Source: Sorangium aterium
GTDB taxonomy: Bacteria > Myxococcota_A > Polyangia > Polyangiales > Polyangiaceae
NCBI RefSeq assembly: GCF_028368935.1
Contig: NZ_JAQNDK010000001.1
Coordinates: 3,472,001 to 3,536,000, forward strand
DNA: 64,000 nt
Reading direction: 5' to 3'
How positions within the stretch are numbered: position 1 is the stretch's first letter; each line of letters starts with the position of its first letter. The notes below the pieces were generated by a model. It was not told the origin of the DNA and made no database searches. It saw nothing but the letters and a program-made list of their open reading frames with translations. A program made the translations under genes and the position numbers. Positions 1 to 7,963 of this stretch are shown in pieces.

Positions 1-1987
1 TCGGGTCCTCGGCCACGGTCTGGAAGACGTCGTAGAAGAGCCCGGCGTACCAGCCCTCCGCCCCCTCGTCCGAGCCGCAGCCGTGCTGAATCCGGACGGC
101 CTGGTTGATGAAATCGAGGTGCCCCGCCGTGAGCGGCACCCCGGCGCGCTCGTTCTCGGCCATCTCGCCGAGCGTCCGCGCGACGCTCTGCAGCCGCGCG
201 AAGTACGCCGGCACCCGCTGGTTCAGCCCCGGCGAGCCCGATAGATCGAGCGCGTCGACGACGCGCCCGCCTTGCTCCGCCAGCTCGGCGATGCGCGCAT
301 AGAACGCCGGGTACGGGTCGACGTAGGCGTCAGGGAACTCGCACGTGGCGCCGCTCGTGTACGACTGCTTGGCGTAGAGCAGCGTGTCGTGCCGGAGCTC
401 GGCCCACGAGGCGAGCTGGGTGTTCAGGAGGCGCCGGCCCCACGCCTCGGTCTTCGCCACCGCGGGCAGCCCCGCGGTGTCGGCGAGCGCCTTCGCCGGC
501 GACAGCTCCCGCAGCGCGCCGAGCCAGCGGTTGTAGAGGTTCTTGCTCCAGAAGTCGCCGGGGTGCGCGTCGACGAGCACGCGCATCATGTGCAGGTCCG
601 GCGCGTAGGGGAACTGCCCGAGCTCGGGCGCGAGCAGCTGTCCCGCCTGATCGTTGCCGAGCGCGGCGAAGCCCACGTCGAGCGGGCTCGGCATCATGCG
701 CTTGACGGTGCCGCCCTTCACCCGATCGTAGACCACGTTCGAGAAGACGTGGGAGTCGACGACGTACCGCTGGCCGAGCAGCGCGAAGCTCGACGAGAGG
801 GGCATCGTACCCTTGTCGAGGCCGTTGATCATGATGTGGCTCGAGATCCGCTGCGTCCCGTGGCCCTTCTTCACCACGACGTCGATGATCTGCTCGTCCG
901 AGAGCCCGGCGAGGCCGGCGGCGTCGGCGAGGCCGAGGTCCGTGAGCAGGACGTCGAGCTCGGGCAGCGTCATGTAGTCGCTCTCGCCGACGAAGGTCTG
1001 GACCGTGTCGTCGATGCGCGTGTACCGGGCGAGGGTGTTCTGGTCGGCGAGGGCGCGCAGCGCGTAGGCGCCCTCGAGCTGCCGCCGCTGGAGGATCTGC
1101 GTGCCGTCCTGCTGGGTCTCCAGGAAGCGGAAGTCGACGCGGCCGAGCCACATCATGCTGCGGAAGTAGCGCTGGAGCGCCGGTGCGTCGGTGTAGTGGC
1201 CGCGGGGCTCGAACTGTGAAAAGTCCATGATCCGGCCTGTGCCGAAGAGGCGCACGTTGCCCGTGCCCTGGTGGGCCTTGGCGCCCGCGACGAGCTCGTC
1301 GATCTTCGCGGCGTCCGCGCCCGCGACGGGCGCGACGGGCGCGTCGTTCAGGAGCGAGAGCGCCACGGCGGTGAAGAGGTCCACGTCGGCGCGCGCCTCG
1401 GCGCCGAGCTCGCCGGCGGCGCCCGCGGCGAGCCGCGCGCGCATCTCCTCGAGCATGGCCCCGAGCTCGGGCGCGAGCGCGGCGAGCTCCACGTCCTTCA
1501 GGATCGCGTCGTACGAGCGGTGGACCGCGTACAGGATGGAGTCGGCGGACACGTAGAGCGGCAGATCGAGCGCGTAGATGCTCGCGTAGCCGTAAGTGAA
1601 GGTCGGGAAGGCCTTCTTCTCCGAAATGACGAAGCCGTTCGCGGAGAGCTTCGCGAGCTCGTCCTGGTCGAGGGCGAGCGTGGAGCCCTGGACGAGCGAG
1701 AGGCCCTCGGCGTCCGCCGGCGCGTAAGGCAGGCCCGAGGCGAAGGGGACGGCGTACCTCGAGGCGAAGTCCTCCGCGGTCATGTTCGCCGAGGACTCCT
1801 GCTCATCGAGCAGCGCGTTGAGCTCCGCCTGCTGCTCGGGCCCGAGCGGCGCAGGGGGCTGCTCCGATTGCGTACCGCCGCTCTGCGTACCGCCGGTGTC
1901 GGGCTGCTGGTTGCTCTCGCCGGAGCAGCCGCCGGCGAGCGCAAGGAGGATCGGGACGACGTGAAAGTGAAGAAGCATTTTGCGCAT
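1..1987 (-). CDS. DUF3160 family lipoprotein (3' end outside window)
   Basis: A continuous minus-strand frame of 662 codons runs off the left edge. The start at 1987 is chosen because GGAAGGG lies about 8 nt upstream; a second in-frame ATG is at 1978. The N terminus is a lipoprotein signal (hydrophobic run ending LALAGGC, cysteine at about residue 21), then a Gly/Thr/Gln-rich linker and a large domain with features I associate with DUF3160, such as LPLYVSADSILYAVHRSYD, a long helical middle, and ISSHIMINGLD. DUF3160 proteins are secreted or outer-membrane proteins of unknown function, common in myxobacteria. The product should be an envelope lipoprotein. It is transcribed away from the GST gene. 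The family call is from memory; the function is unknown. Confidence 0.75.
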   Translation of the reverse strand, partial: MRKMLLHFHVVPILLALAGGCSGESNQQPDTGGTQSGGTQSEQPPAPLGPEQQAELNALLDEQESSANMTAEDFASRYAVPFASGLPYAPADAEGLSLVQGSTLALDQDELAKLSANGFVISEKKAFPTFTYGYASIYALDLPLYVSADSILYAVHRSYDAILKDVELAALAPELGAMLEEMRARLAAGAAGELGAEARADVDLFTAVALSLLNDAPVAPVAGADAAKIDELVAGAKAHQGTGNVRLFGTGRIMDFSQFEPRGHYTDAPALQRYFRSMMWLGRVDFRFLETQQDGTQILQRRQLEGAYALRALADQNTLARYTRIDDTVQTFVGESDYMTLPELDVLLTDLGLADAAGLAGLSDEQIIDVVVKKGHGTQRISSHIMINGLDKGTMPLSSSFALLGQRYVVDSHVFSNVVYDRVKGGTVKRMMPSPLDVGFAALGNDQAGQLLAPELGQFPYAPDLHMMRVLVDAHPGDFWSKNLYNRWLGALRELSPAKALADTAGLPAVAKTEAWGRRLLNTQLASWAELRHDTLLYAKQSYTSGATCEFPDAYVDPYPAFYARIAELAEQGGRVVDALDLSGSPGLNQRVPAYFARLQSVARTLGEMAENERAGVPLTAGHLDFINQAVRIQHGCGSDEGAEGWYAGLFYDVFQTVAEDP

Positions 1988-2481
1988 CGTGTTTCCCTTC
2001 CAGAGCGCGCCTCCAGTGCGCGGGGCGCGGCGACCCCGCTACGGGCAAGGACAGTGCCGCGGGCGCGAGGCGCGCTCCCGTCCTCGTCCGAACAGGAAAG
2101 ATCTGCTCCGATGCATCAGGATACGACTCCATCGGGAGGGCACGCCGCCGAGGAGGACCGGCGCGATGTCGCCGCGCCGGGATCGGATCGGGCCGCTCGC
2201 GATCTGCGCTTTGCGCGGAGAGCGCGTGGATTGACCATGAAGACCGTCGGCGAGAAGAAGCTCTCGTGTTGTCCTGACGACTCTCCTGCTCACTCTTCGC
2301 GCCGATCGGTGCTTGAGGGACCGCCGCTCGTGAGCCGCCCATGACTGTCGATTTCTTGCTCCCCATGACAAAATGGGAACACCGCTGTTCAACGGGGCCC
2401 CGAGGAAACTTGGCGGCCCCACGCACGATGAGCGTGACGGCGGCGAATCGGATCCACTACAAGGGGCGCCGGAGGCCAACC
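1988..2481. other. Intergenic region between divergent genes
   Basis: About 490 bases separate the divergent DUF3160 and GST genes. I see no convincing coding frame. Open frames exist on both strands but have no ribosome site and no recognisable protein. The region must hold the promoters of both genes, but I could not pick a convincing -35/-10 pair. Confidence 0.6.
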
Positions 2482-3108
2482 ATGACCATCACGTTCTATT
2501 ACGCCCCTCAGTCCAGCGCTGGTCGCATCCGCATCTCGCTCGCCGAGCTCGGCGTCCCCCACGAGGCCGTCCGGGTCGATCTGCGCGCCGGAGACCAGAG
2601 GAAGCCGGAGTTCCTCGCGCTCAACCCCAATGGCCAGGTGCCGACCCTCGTGATCGACGGCACGCCGATGTTCGAGTCGGTGGCGATCCAGATCGCCCTC
2701 GGCGAGCGCTACGGCGTCCAGAAGGGCCTGTGGCCGGCCCCCGGCTCGCCCGAGCAGCTCATGGCCCTGACCTGGCTCGTCTGGGGACAGGTCAACGTCA
2801 CCAGCGCCCTGTACCGCTACATGAAGAACACGAGCGAGTGGTTCCCCAAGGAGCAGCAGGACGCCAAGCAGGCCGAGGCCGCGCTGAACGAGGTGCGCGG
2901 CCTGCTCCGCATCCTCGACAGCCGGCTCGACGGCCGCCCGTACGTCACCGGCGAGCGCTGTACCCTGGCGGATCTCGATCTTGCGTCCGTGCTCGGGTGG
3001 GGCCTGTCGATGACCAAGATCGACACCTCGGATCTGAAGAACCTGAAGGGCTGGCTCGGCCGCGTCATGGAGCGCCCGGCCGTGAAGGCCGCCATGGTCG
3101 ACGACTGA
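2482..3108 (+). CDS. Glutathione S-transferase family protein
   Basis: This 208-aa protein has the two-domain GST layout. The N-terminal thioredoxin-like half begins MTITFYYAPQSSAGRIRISL, keeps the cis-proline segment NGQVPTLVIDG and the ES pair (MFESVAIQ) that contacts the gamma-glutamyl group of glutathione. The C-terminal helical half carries the N-capping motif YVTGERCTLADLDLA. Cytosolic GSTs conjugate or reduce electrophiles with glutathione; the substrate here is unknown. The start at 2482 is preferred because GGAGG sits 7 nt upstream at 2471-2475; the frame is open further upstream but without a ribosome site. A strong hairpin follows the stop. It appears to be a single-gene unit. Confidence 0.85.
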   Translation: MTITFYYAPQSSAGRIRISLAELGVPHEAVRVDLRAGDQRKPEFLALNPNGQVPTLVIDGTPMFESVAIQIALGERYGVQKGLWPAPGSPEQLMALTWLVWGQVNVTSALYRYMKNTSEWFPKEQQDAKQAEAALNEVRGLLRILDSRLDGRPYVTGERCTLADLDLASVLGWGLSMTKIDTSDLKNLKGWLGRVMERPAVKAAMVDD

Positions 3109-3115
3109 GCCCGCG

Positions 3116-3148
3116 GGCGCCTCGCTCGCCCCGAGCGGGCGAGGCGCC
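3116..3148 (+). terminator. Hairpin terminator after the GST gene
   Basis: A perfect 10-bp stem (GGCGCCTCGC at 3116-3125 pairing with GCGAGGCGCC at 3139-3148) begins 8 nt after the GST stop. No clear U-tract follows, so efficiency is uncertain; GC-rich hairpins of this type are common 3' ends in such genomes. Confidence 0.5.
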
Positions 3149-3281
3149 GCCGCCTCTTCACCGCCCGCGCGGCCCGCGCCGACCGTCACGCGCGCTGTCG
3201 ACGTCATGTCGGCGCGCGATGTCGCGGCCCGCGCCCCGAGCGCCCTTGCGCGCGCCCGACACATGCTAGAACTCGGCCGCA

Positions 3282-5378
3282 ATGACGGTCCTCCAGGTCG
3301 CCGACCTCAGCTTCGGTTACGGCGCGGACAGGCTCTTCCAGGGCATCACCTTCTCCCTGGAGCAAGGCCAGCGCGCCGCGCTCGTCGCCCCGAACGGCGC
3401 GGGCAAATCGACGCTGCTCCGCCTTGTCACCCGCGAGCTCACCCCCGACACGGGCTCGGTCGTGATCCGCAAGGGGATCCGGTTCGCGTACTTCCGGCAG
3501 TCGCACGAGCTCGCGGCCGAGGGCACGGTGCTCGACGCCTTCCTCTCCGGCTTCTCCGAGGTGCTCGAGCTGCGCCACGCCCTCACCGCGGCGCAGCACG
3601 CGGCCGCCAGCGGCAGCGAGGCCGACCTCGCCCGCCTCAGCGATCTCACCGACCGCTACCACATCGCCGGCGGCGACGACCTCGAGCGCCGCGTGGAGAT
3701 CATCGCGGCCCACCTCGGGTTCTCGCCCGCCGACATGGATCGCCCCGTCGCGAGCCTGTCCGGCGGCGAGCGCGGGCGCCTGCAGCTCGGCGTTGTGCTC
3801 GCCATCGAGCCCGATCTCCTGCTGCTCGACGAGCCCACGAACCACCTCGACATCGAGACCATCACCTGGCTCGAGAAGCACCTCGCGGGCCTCGGCGGCG
3901 CGCTGCTCTGCGTCTCGCACGACCGCGCGTTCCTCGACGCCGTCTGCCCGCACACGTTCGAGCTCGGGCAGCGCAGCTTCCGCGCCTACCCGCTCAAGTA
4001 CAGCGACTACGCGCTCGCCCGCGAGGAGGACCTCGCCCGGGAGCGGGAGCTCGCCGAGCGGCAAGAGGCGTTCGTCGCCAAGACCGAGGACTTCATCCGG
4101 CGCAACATCGCCGGCCAGAAGACGAAGCAGGCGCAGAGCCGGCGCAAGATGCTCGACAAGCTCGAGACGATCGACCGGCCCGAGGACGTGTGGGCGACCG
4201 CCGAGAGGGTCCGGTTCCGGTTCGCGCCCGCCCCGCGCAGCGGGGACATCGTGCTCGACGCGCGCGGGCTGGGCGCCTCGCGCGGCGGGCGCACGCTCTT
4301 CTCCGGCGTGGACCTCCTCCTGCGGCGCGGCGACCGCGTCGGGATCGTGGGGCCCAACGGGACCGGCAAATCGACGCTGCTCAAGCTGCTCGCGGGCGCG
4401 GGCGCGCCCGAGGACGCGGGCGACGTGCGGCGCGGGACGAACCTCTGCCAGGGCTACTTCGACCAGCACCTCGGCTCGCTCGACCCGTCGAGGACCGCGG
4501 TCGAGGAGATCCGCAGCGTGCGGGCCGACATGAACGTCGACGCGACACGCCAGTACCTGTCGCGCTTCCGCTTCTACGGGGACGACGCGCTCCGGAAGGT
4601 GCAGGGCTTCTCCGGCGGCGAGCGGAGCCGGCTCGCGCTCGGCAAGCTGCTCCTCGAGCCGCGCAACCTGCTCTTCCTCGACGAGCCGACGAACCACCTC
4701 GACATCCCCGCCGCCGAGATCCTCGAGGAGGCGCTCGCGGGCTTCGAGGGCACGGTGCTGCTCGTCTCGCACGACCGCAGGTTCCTCGAGGCGGTGACGA
4801 CGCGCATCGTCGCGGTGCGCGAGGGGCGCGTGGACATCTACCCCGGCGGCTTCCGCGACTACCGCGACAACCTCGAGAAGCTCGCGGCCGAGGCGGAGGA
4901 GGCGGAGCGCGCGCGCGAGGAGGGCGAGAGGGCGAAGGGCGCGCGGGGAGCGCGGAAGGCGGCGAGCGCGCCGCCGCCGCGCGAGGAGCCGCGGGCGGAG
5001 GCGGCGGACAGGGGCGCGAAGGCTCCTGGCCGCGCGGTGCGGCGGAGCGGCGCGACGATGCCGCCGCCGGACGACGCGGGCGCGGGCGACGCGGCGGCGC
5101 GGCGCCGGGCGTTCGAGAGCGACAAGGCGGCGGCGCGGGCGACGGAGCGCAAGCGCAAGCGGGTCAAGGAGCTGGAGGCGGAGATCGCGGCGGGCGAGTC
5201 GCGGCTCGCGGAGATGCGCGAGGCGCTCAAGCAGGACCCGGGCGGCGACTGGGCGAAGCTCGCAGCGGCGGCGCGCGAGGAGCAGGCGCTCGCGAAGCGC
5301 GTCGACGCGGCGATGGCGGAGTGGATGGCCCTGAGCGAGGAGCTCGGGGCCGCGGCGACGTTGGGAGGCGAGGCGTGA
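3282..5378 (+). CDS. ABC-F family ATPase (Uup/EttA-like)
   Basis: This 698-aa protein has two ABC ATPase domains and no membrane domain. Domain 1 has a Walker A APNGAGKST (residues 36-44, Ala in place of the usual first Gly), signature LSGGERGRLQLG and Walker B LLLLDEPTNHLDIE. Domain 2 has GPNGTGKST, FSGGERSRLALG and LLFLDEPTNHLDIP. Between them is the charged ABC-F linker. The last ~170 residues are highly charged and Ala/Arg/Lys-rich, ending in a coiled coil (KRKRVKELEAEIAAGESRL) like the Uup C-terminal arm. ABC-F proteins act on the ribosome E site or on nucleic acid structures rather than in transport. The stop overlaps the GTG start of the next gene (GTGA), so the two are translationally coupled. 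Subfamily assignment is tentative. Confidence 0.88.
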   Translation: MTVLQVADLSFGYGADRLFQGITFSLEQGQRAALVAPNGAGKSTLLRLVTRELTPDTGSVVIRKGIRFAYFRQSHELAAEGTVLDAFLSGFSEVLELRHALTAAQHAAASGSEADLARLSDLTDRYHIAGGDDLERRVEIIAAHLGFSPADMDRPVASLSGGERGRLQLGVVLAIEPDLLLLDEPTNHLDIETITWLEKHLAGLGGALLCVSHDRAFLDAVCPHTFELGQRSFRAYPLKYSDYALAREEDLARERELAERQEAFVAKTEDFIRRNIAGQKTKQAQSRRKMLDKLETIDRPEDVWATAERVRFRFAPAPRSGDIVLDARGLGASRGGRTLFSGVDLLLRRGDRVGIVGPNGTGKSTLLKLLAGAGAPEDAGDVRRGTNLCQGYFDQHLGSLDPSRTAVEEIRSVRADMNVDATRQYLSRFRFYGDDALRKVQGFSGGERSRLALGKLLLEPRNLLFLDEPTNHLDIPAAEILEEALAGFEGTVLLVSHDRRFLEAVTTRIVAVREGRVDIYPGGFRDYRDNLEKLAAEAEEAERAREEGERAKGARGARKAASAPPPREEPRAEAADRGAKAPGRAVRRSGATMPPPDDAGAGDAAARRRAFESDKAAARATERKRKRVKELEAEIAAGESRLAEMREALKQDPGGDWAKLAAAAREEQALAKRVDAAMAEWMALSEELGAAATLGGEA

Positions 5379-6151
5379 GGCGGGCGGGGGGCCCGCGAGG
5401 GGGGCGCGCCGCGGGGGCCCGCGTCGCGGGGGTGCTGCTCGCGCTCGCCGCGGCGGCGCTCGGCCCGGCGTGCAAGGAGAAGCGCGACGACGGGACCACG
5501 CCGGCGCAGGCGGTCGCCGAGCTGCCGCCGCTCGAGCTCCGCGACGACACGGCGAACCTGATGCTGACGTGGATCGACGAGAAGGGCGACACGCACGTCG
5601 AGATGCGCCCGGCCGACGTGCCGGCCGAGGGCCGCGCGCTCGTGCGCGCCATGCTCTCGGACCGGACGGAGGGGACGCGGGACGCGTTCTACGTCGCGGA
5701 TCTGACGCAGAAGCGGCCGGACGGCACGTATGCGGTCCGGACGATGCCGCGGAGGGAATGGGAGTCGCTGCTGGAGAAGCGGCGCGCCGAGCACCTCGCG
5801 AAGACGGCGCCGCCGCCCGCAGCGCCGGGCCCCGGCGCGTCTGCGGGCGCCGGCGCGCCGGGCGCGCCGAGCCACCTCGCGGGGGTCACGGTGATCATCT
5901 ACGGCGCCTCGTGGTGCAAGCCGTGCCACCAGGCCGCGGACTACCTGCGCTCGAAGGGGATCGCCGCGGTGGTGAAGGACATCGAGGAGGACGCGGGCGC
6001 GGCCGCGGAGATGCAGGACAAGCTCGCGAAGAGCCACCAGCGCGGCGGCAGCATCCCGATCATCGACGTGCGGGGGCAGATCCTCGTGGGGTTCAGCCCG
6101 GGGGCCATCGACCAGGCGCTCGCGCGGGCGGCAGGCGGGACGACGCTCTGA
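5375..6151 (+). CDS. Glutaredoxin/thioredoxin-like lipoprotein
   Basis: This 258-aa protein starts at a GTG overlapping the upstream stop (GTGA), with GGAGG about 6 nt before it. The N terminus has an Arg/Gly-rich stretch, a hydrophobic core (GVLLALAAAALGPAC) and a likely lipobox cysteine. An N-terminal domain of about 130 residues of unknown function and an Ala/Pro/Gly linker lead to a C-terminal glutaredoxin-like domain. That domain has the redox motif WCKPC (in YGASWCKPCHQA), a cis-proline loop SIPIIDVRG and a final GFSPGAIDQAL. A thiol-disulfide role at the periplasmic face is likely. Pairing with an ABC-F gene suggests a shared transcript rather than an obvious shared function. Confidence 0.75.
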   Translation: MRRAGGPRGGRAAGARVAGVLLALAAAALGPACKEKRDDGTTPAQAVAELPPLELRDDTANLMLTWIDEKGDTHVEMRPADVPAEGRALVRAMLSDRTEGTRDAFYVADLTQKRPDGTYAVRTMPRREWESLLEKRRAEHLAKTAPPPAAPGPGASAGAGAPGAPSHLAGVTVIIYGASWCKPCHQAADYLRSKGIAAVVKDIEEDAGAAAEMQDKLAKSHQRGGSIPIIDVRGQILVGFSPGAIDQALARAAGGTTL

Positions 6152-6318
6152 GGGGGCGGCGGCGGGCCGCTGCGCTCGCCGGGGGCGCGGCGGTGCGCGC
6201 CGCGAGGGCGTGGGCGGCACGGGCCGCCGCCCTGCGCAGATGGAGCGTTCGACCGCGGCCGCAGCTCGAGCTCCGAAGCTCTGCGACTCCGGCACCTCGA
6301 GCTGGCGACCCAGGGCAC

Positions 6319-6567
6319 TCACTCCGCGATCCACGCATTCAGCTCGTCGAAGAGCGAGGCGGGAAGCAGATGAGGGAACTCCTCCACGAACTGCGCGACG
6401 TCTTTCCGGAGCTGCCGCAGAGAGTCCTGCTGCATTTGGCCAACGGCGCGCAGACTATCGTCACATCGCAAGCGTAACCACTCGACATCCAGACGCGGAA
6501 CGTCTGCAGTCCGCTCGAGGACGAGCAAACAGGCCCGGAGTCGCTCGACCGTTTCAACCGTGGGCAT
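6319..6567 (-). CDS. Small hypothetical protein (82 aa)
   Basis: An 82-residue acidic, mostly helical protein (starts MPTVETVERLRACLLVLER, ends LLPASLFDELNAWIAE). No family is recognised. It has no signal peptide or membrane segment. The ATG at 6567 has only a weak AAGG 11 nt upstream. It abuts the IS5 remnant, so its promoter region may have been disturbed. Coding status is supported only by reasonable amino-acid composition and the absence of a better frame. Confidence 0.45.
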   Translation of the reverse strand: MPTVETVERLRACLLVLERTADVPRLDVEWLRLRCDDSLRAVGQMQQDSLRQLRKDVAQFVEEFPHLLPASLFDELNAWIAE

Positions 6568-6599
6568 AGAACCGCCTTGCTTGCTTCAGGGAGTGTTGC

Positions 6600-7105
6600 A
6601 GAGCTGCGCTGGATGCCTCCTTGGTTCCGGCAAGAGGGGTCCGAGAGACCGGCCCGAACCCCACAGATCGCGGCCGGGCGGGCTCGAATACCACCTCCTG
6701 GTCGATCAGAGTGGCACCCCTCTCGCCGTCGAGATGACGCCGGTCAACGTCCATGACTCGAAGATGTTCACGCCCATGGTGGATGCCGTGCCGCCGATCG
6801 CGCGTCCTCGCGGCTGACCGCGACGACGCCCCAAGAAGCTGCACGCCGACAAGGCATACGACGACCCGGCCCTGCGCTTGGCTTGCCATCTGCACCACAT
6901 CCTACCCCGCATTGCTCGCAAGGGTATCGAGTCGTCGGAGAAGCTCGGCCGCTATCGATGGGTCGTCGAACGGACGATCGCATGGCTGCGTCGCTTCCGG
7001 CGCCTGACCGTACGCTACGAACGGCGGGCCGACATCCACCGTGGGTTCCTCAAGCTCTCCGTTTGCCTGATCTGCCTCATTTACGCCCGGGCTCGCCTTT
7101 GTTAG
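6600..7105 (+). pseudogene. IS5-family transposase remnant
   Basis: One frame encodes the middle and end of an IS5-group DDE transposase: HHLL-type strand (EYHLLVDQSGTPLAVEMTPV), NVHDSKMF, then KKLHADKAYDD with the second catalytic Asp, and RWVVERTIAWLRRFRRLTVR with the catalytic Glu, ending in a typical YERRADIHRGFL tail. The first catalytic Asp and N terminus are missing. An in-frame TGA at 6815-6817 lies where relatives have Arg or Gly between PRG and PRRRPKK, so the reading frame is broken by a nonsense change. The sequence after the stop (TTTGTTAGGTGCTCTT, about 7100-7115) resembles an IS end. The element cannot move by itself. Confidence 0.8.
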
Positions 7106-7260
7106 GTGCTCTTACTCAACGTGGACCATCGGTCCGCAGCGTCGAGTTAAGCGGCCGCTGGCGTGGGCTCCCGCAAGGTCCGGTGCCTCGGCACAGGCAG
7201 TCGGTGAGACAATCACCTGGACTCAGCCCTTGTGGGCGTCGATGCCCATTTCCACCGCTG

Positions 7261-7662
7261 TCACTGGCTGCGATCTGCGCCAGCTCCTGGATCGAACGTG
7301 GCGATTATTTTCTGCAGATTCACAACAACCTGAGTCCTGAAACGAAGACGCTCACACAACCTCTCCGCAACGAATACAACAACACTCTCATACATCCGAT
7401 CGTAACTGGAGAGGCGCATCCCAGATTCGAACGCCACCAACTTCAACTGGTACATATACTCAGAAAAATTAATTCCACAATCATCACCCAGACCGTGATC
7501 TCCAATCAATACAACCTCAATATCGAGGAGCCTACCACGGTAAAGAATTCCAACATCAGTCTCTTCTTTCACCAGAGAGCAGCCGAGAATCTCGGTGAGA
7601 GCGCTGAGGAGCACCCCTTCATCGCCGCAAAAATCAACGAACACACTCATCGGCCTGGACAT
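7261..7662 (-). CDS. Candidate immunity protein for the adjacent toxin tip
   Basis: A 133-aa acidic protein with no signal peptide (VFVDFCGDEGVLLSALTEIL near the start). I recognise no named family. The start at 7662 is chosen because GAGG of the site GAGGTGACC lies inside the last codons of the toxin fragment; the frame is also open to an ATG at 7680. Only two bases separate the toxin stop (7665) from this start, the arrangement typical of toxin-immunity pairs. Base composition is clearly less GC-rich than neighbouring genes, as is usual for immunity genes acquired horizontally. The immunity role is inferred from position, size and charge. Confidence 0.55.
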   Translation of the reverse strand: MSRPMSVFVDFCGDEGVLLSALTEILGCSLVKEETDVGILYRGRLLDIEVVLIGDHGLGDDCGINFSEYMYQLKLVAFESGMRLSSYDRMYESVVVFVAERLCERLRFRTQVVVNLQKIIATFDPGAGADRSQ

Positions 7663-7664
7663 GG

Positions 7665-7946
7665 TCACCTCGGAGTCCATCTGAAGAAATACCCATCACC
7701 AATCATCGTGAGACCGTCAAGCTTGCCCCGTGAGATACCCAGGGCTCTCGCTGCGCCCTTCTCTGCTGCTTCCTTGGTGAGTCCGGTACCACGTGCATCC
7801 ATGATAATCTCACGTGCCTGACCCCCGCCGCGAATGGAGTCATTCACGACGTTCTTCACAGTACCCGGGCCTGCCCCTGGGTCCAGCGGCCCGCGCTCCT
7901 CGTCGCCCGGGCGAGAGAGAGAGAGAGAGTGCGGTATGAAGATGCG
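7665..7946 (-). pseudogene. Orphan toxin C-terminal tip (CDI/Rhs tRNase-like)
   Basis: An open frame between TAG (7947-7949) and TGA (7665-7667) encodes a C-terminal fragment without a proper start; a GTG at 7859 would give 64 aa. The motifs GGGQAREIIMDARGTGL, TKEAAEKGAARALG and KLDGLTMIGDGYFF match, from memory, the small RNase tips found at the ends of CdiA/Rhs polymorphic toxins. The upstream part reads RPGDEERGP, which matches RPSDEERGP of the TcB-TcC genes in the same frame. No signal or ribosome site is visible. It is best read as a displaced tip, silent unless rejoined to a delivery protein by recombination. The family assignment needs a profile search. Confidence 0.5.
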
Positions 7947-7963
7947 CTAGAGCATTACCGCGT

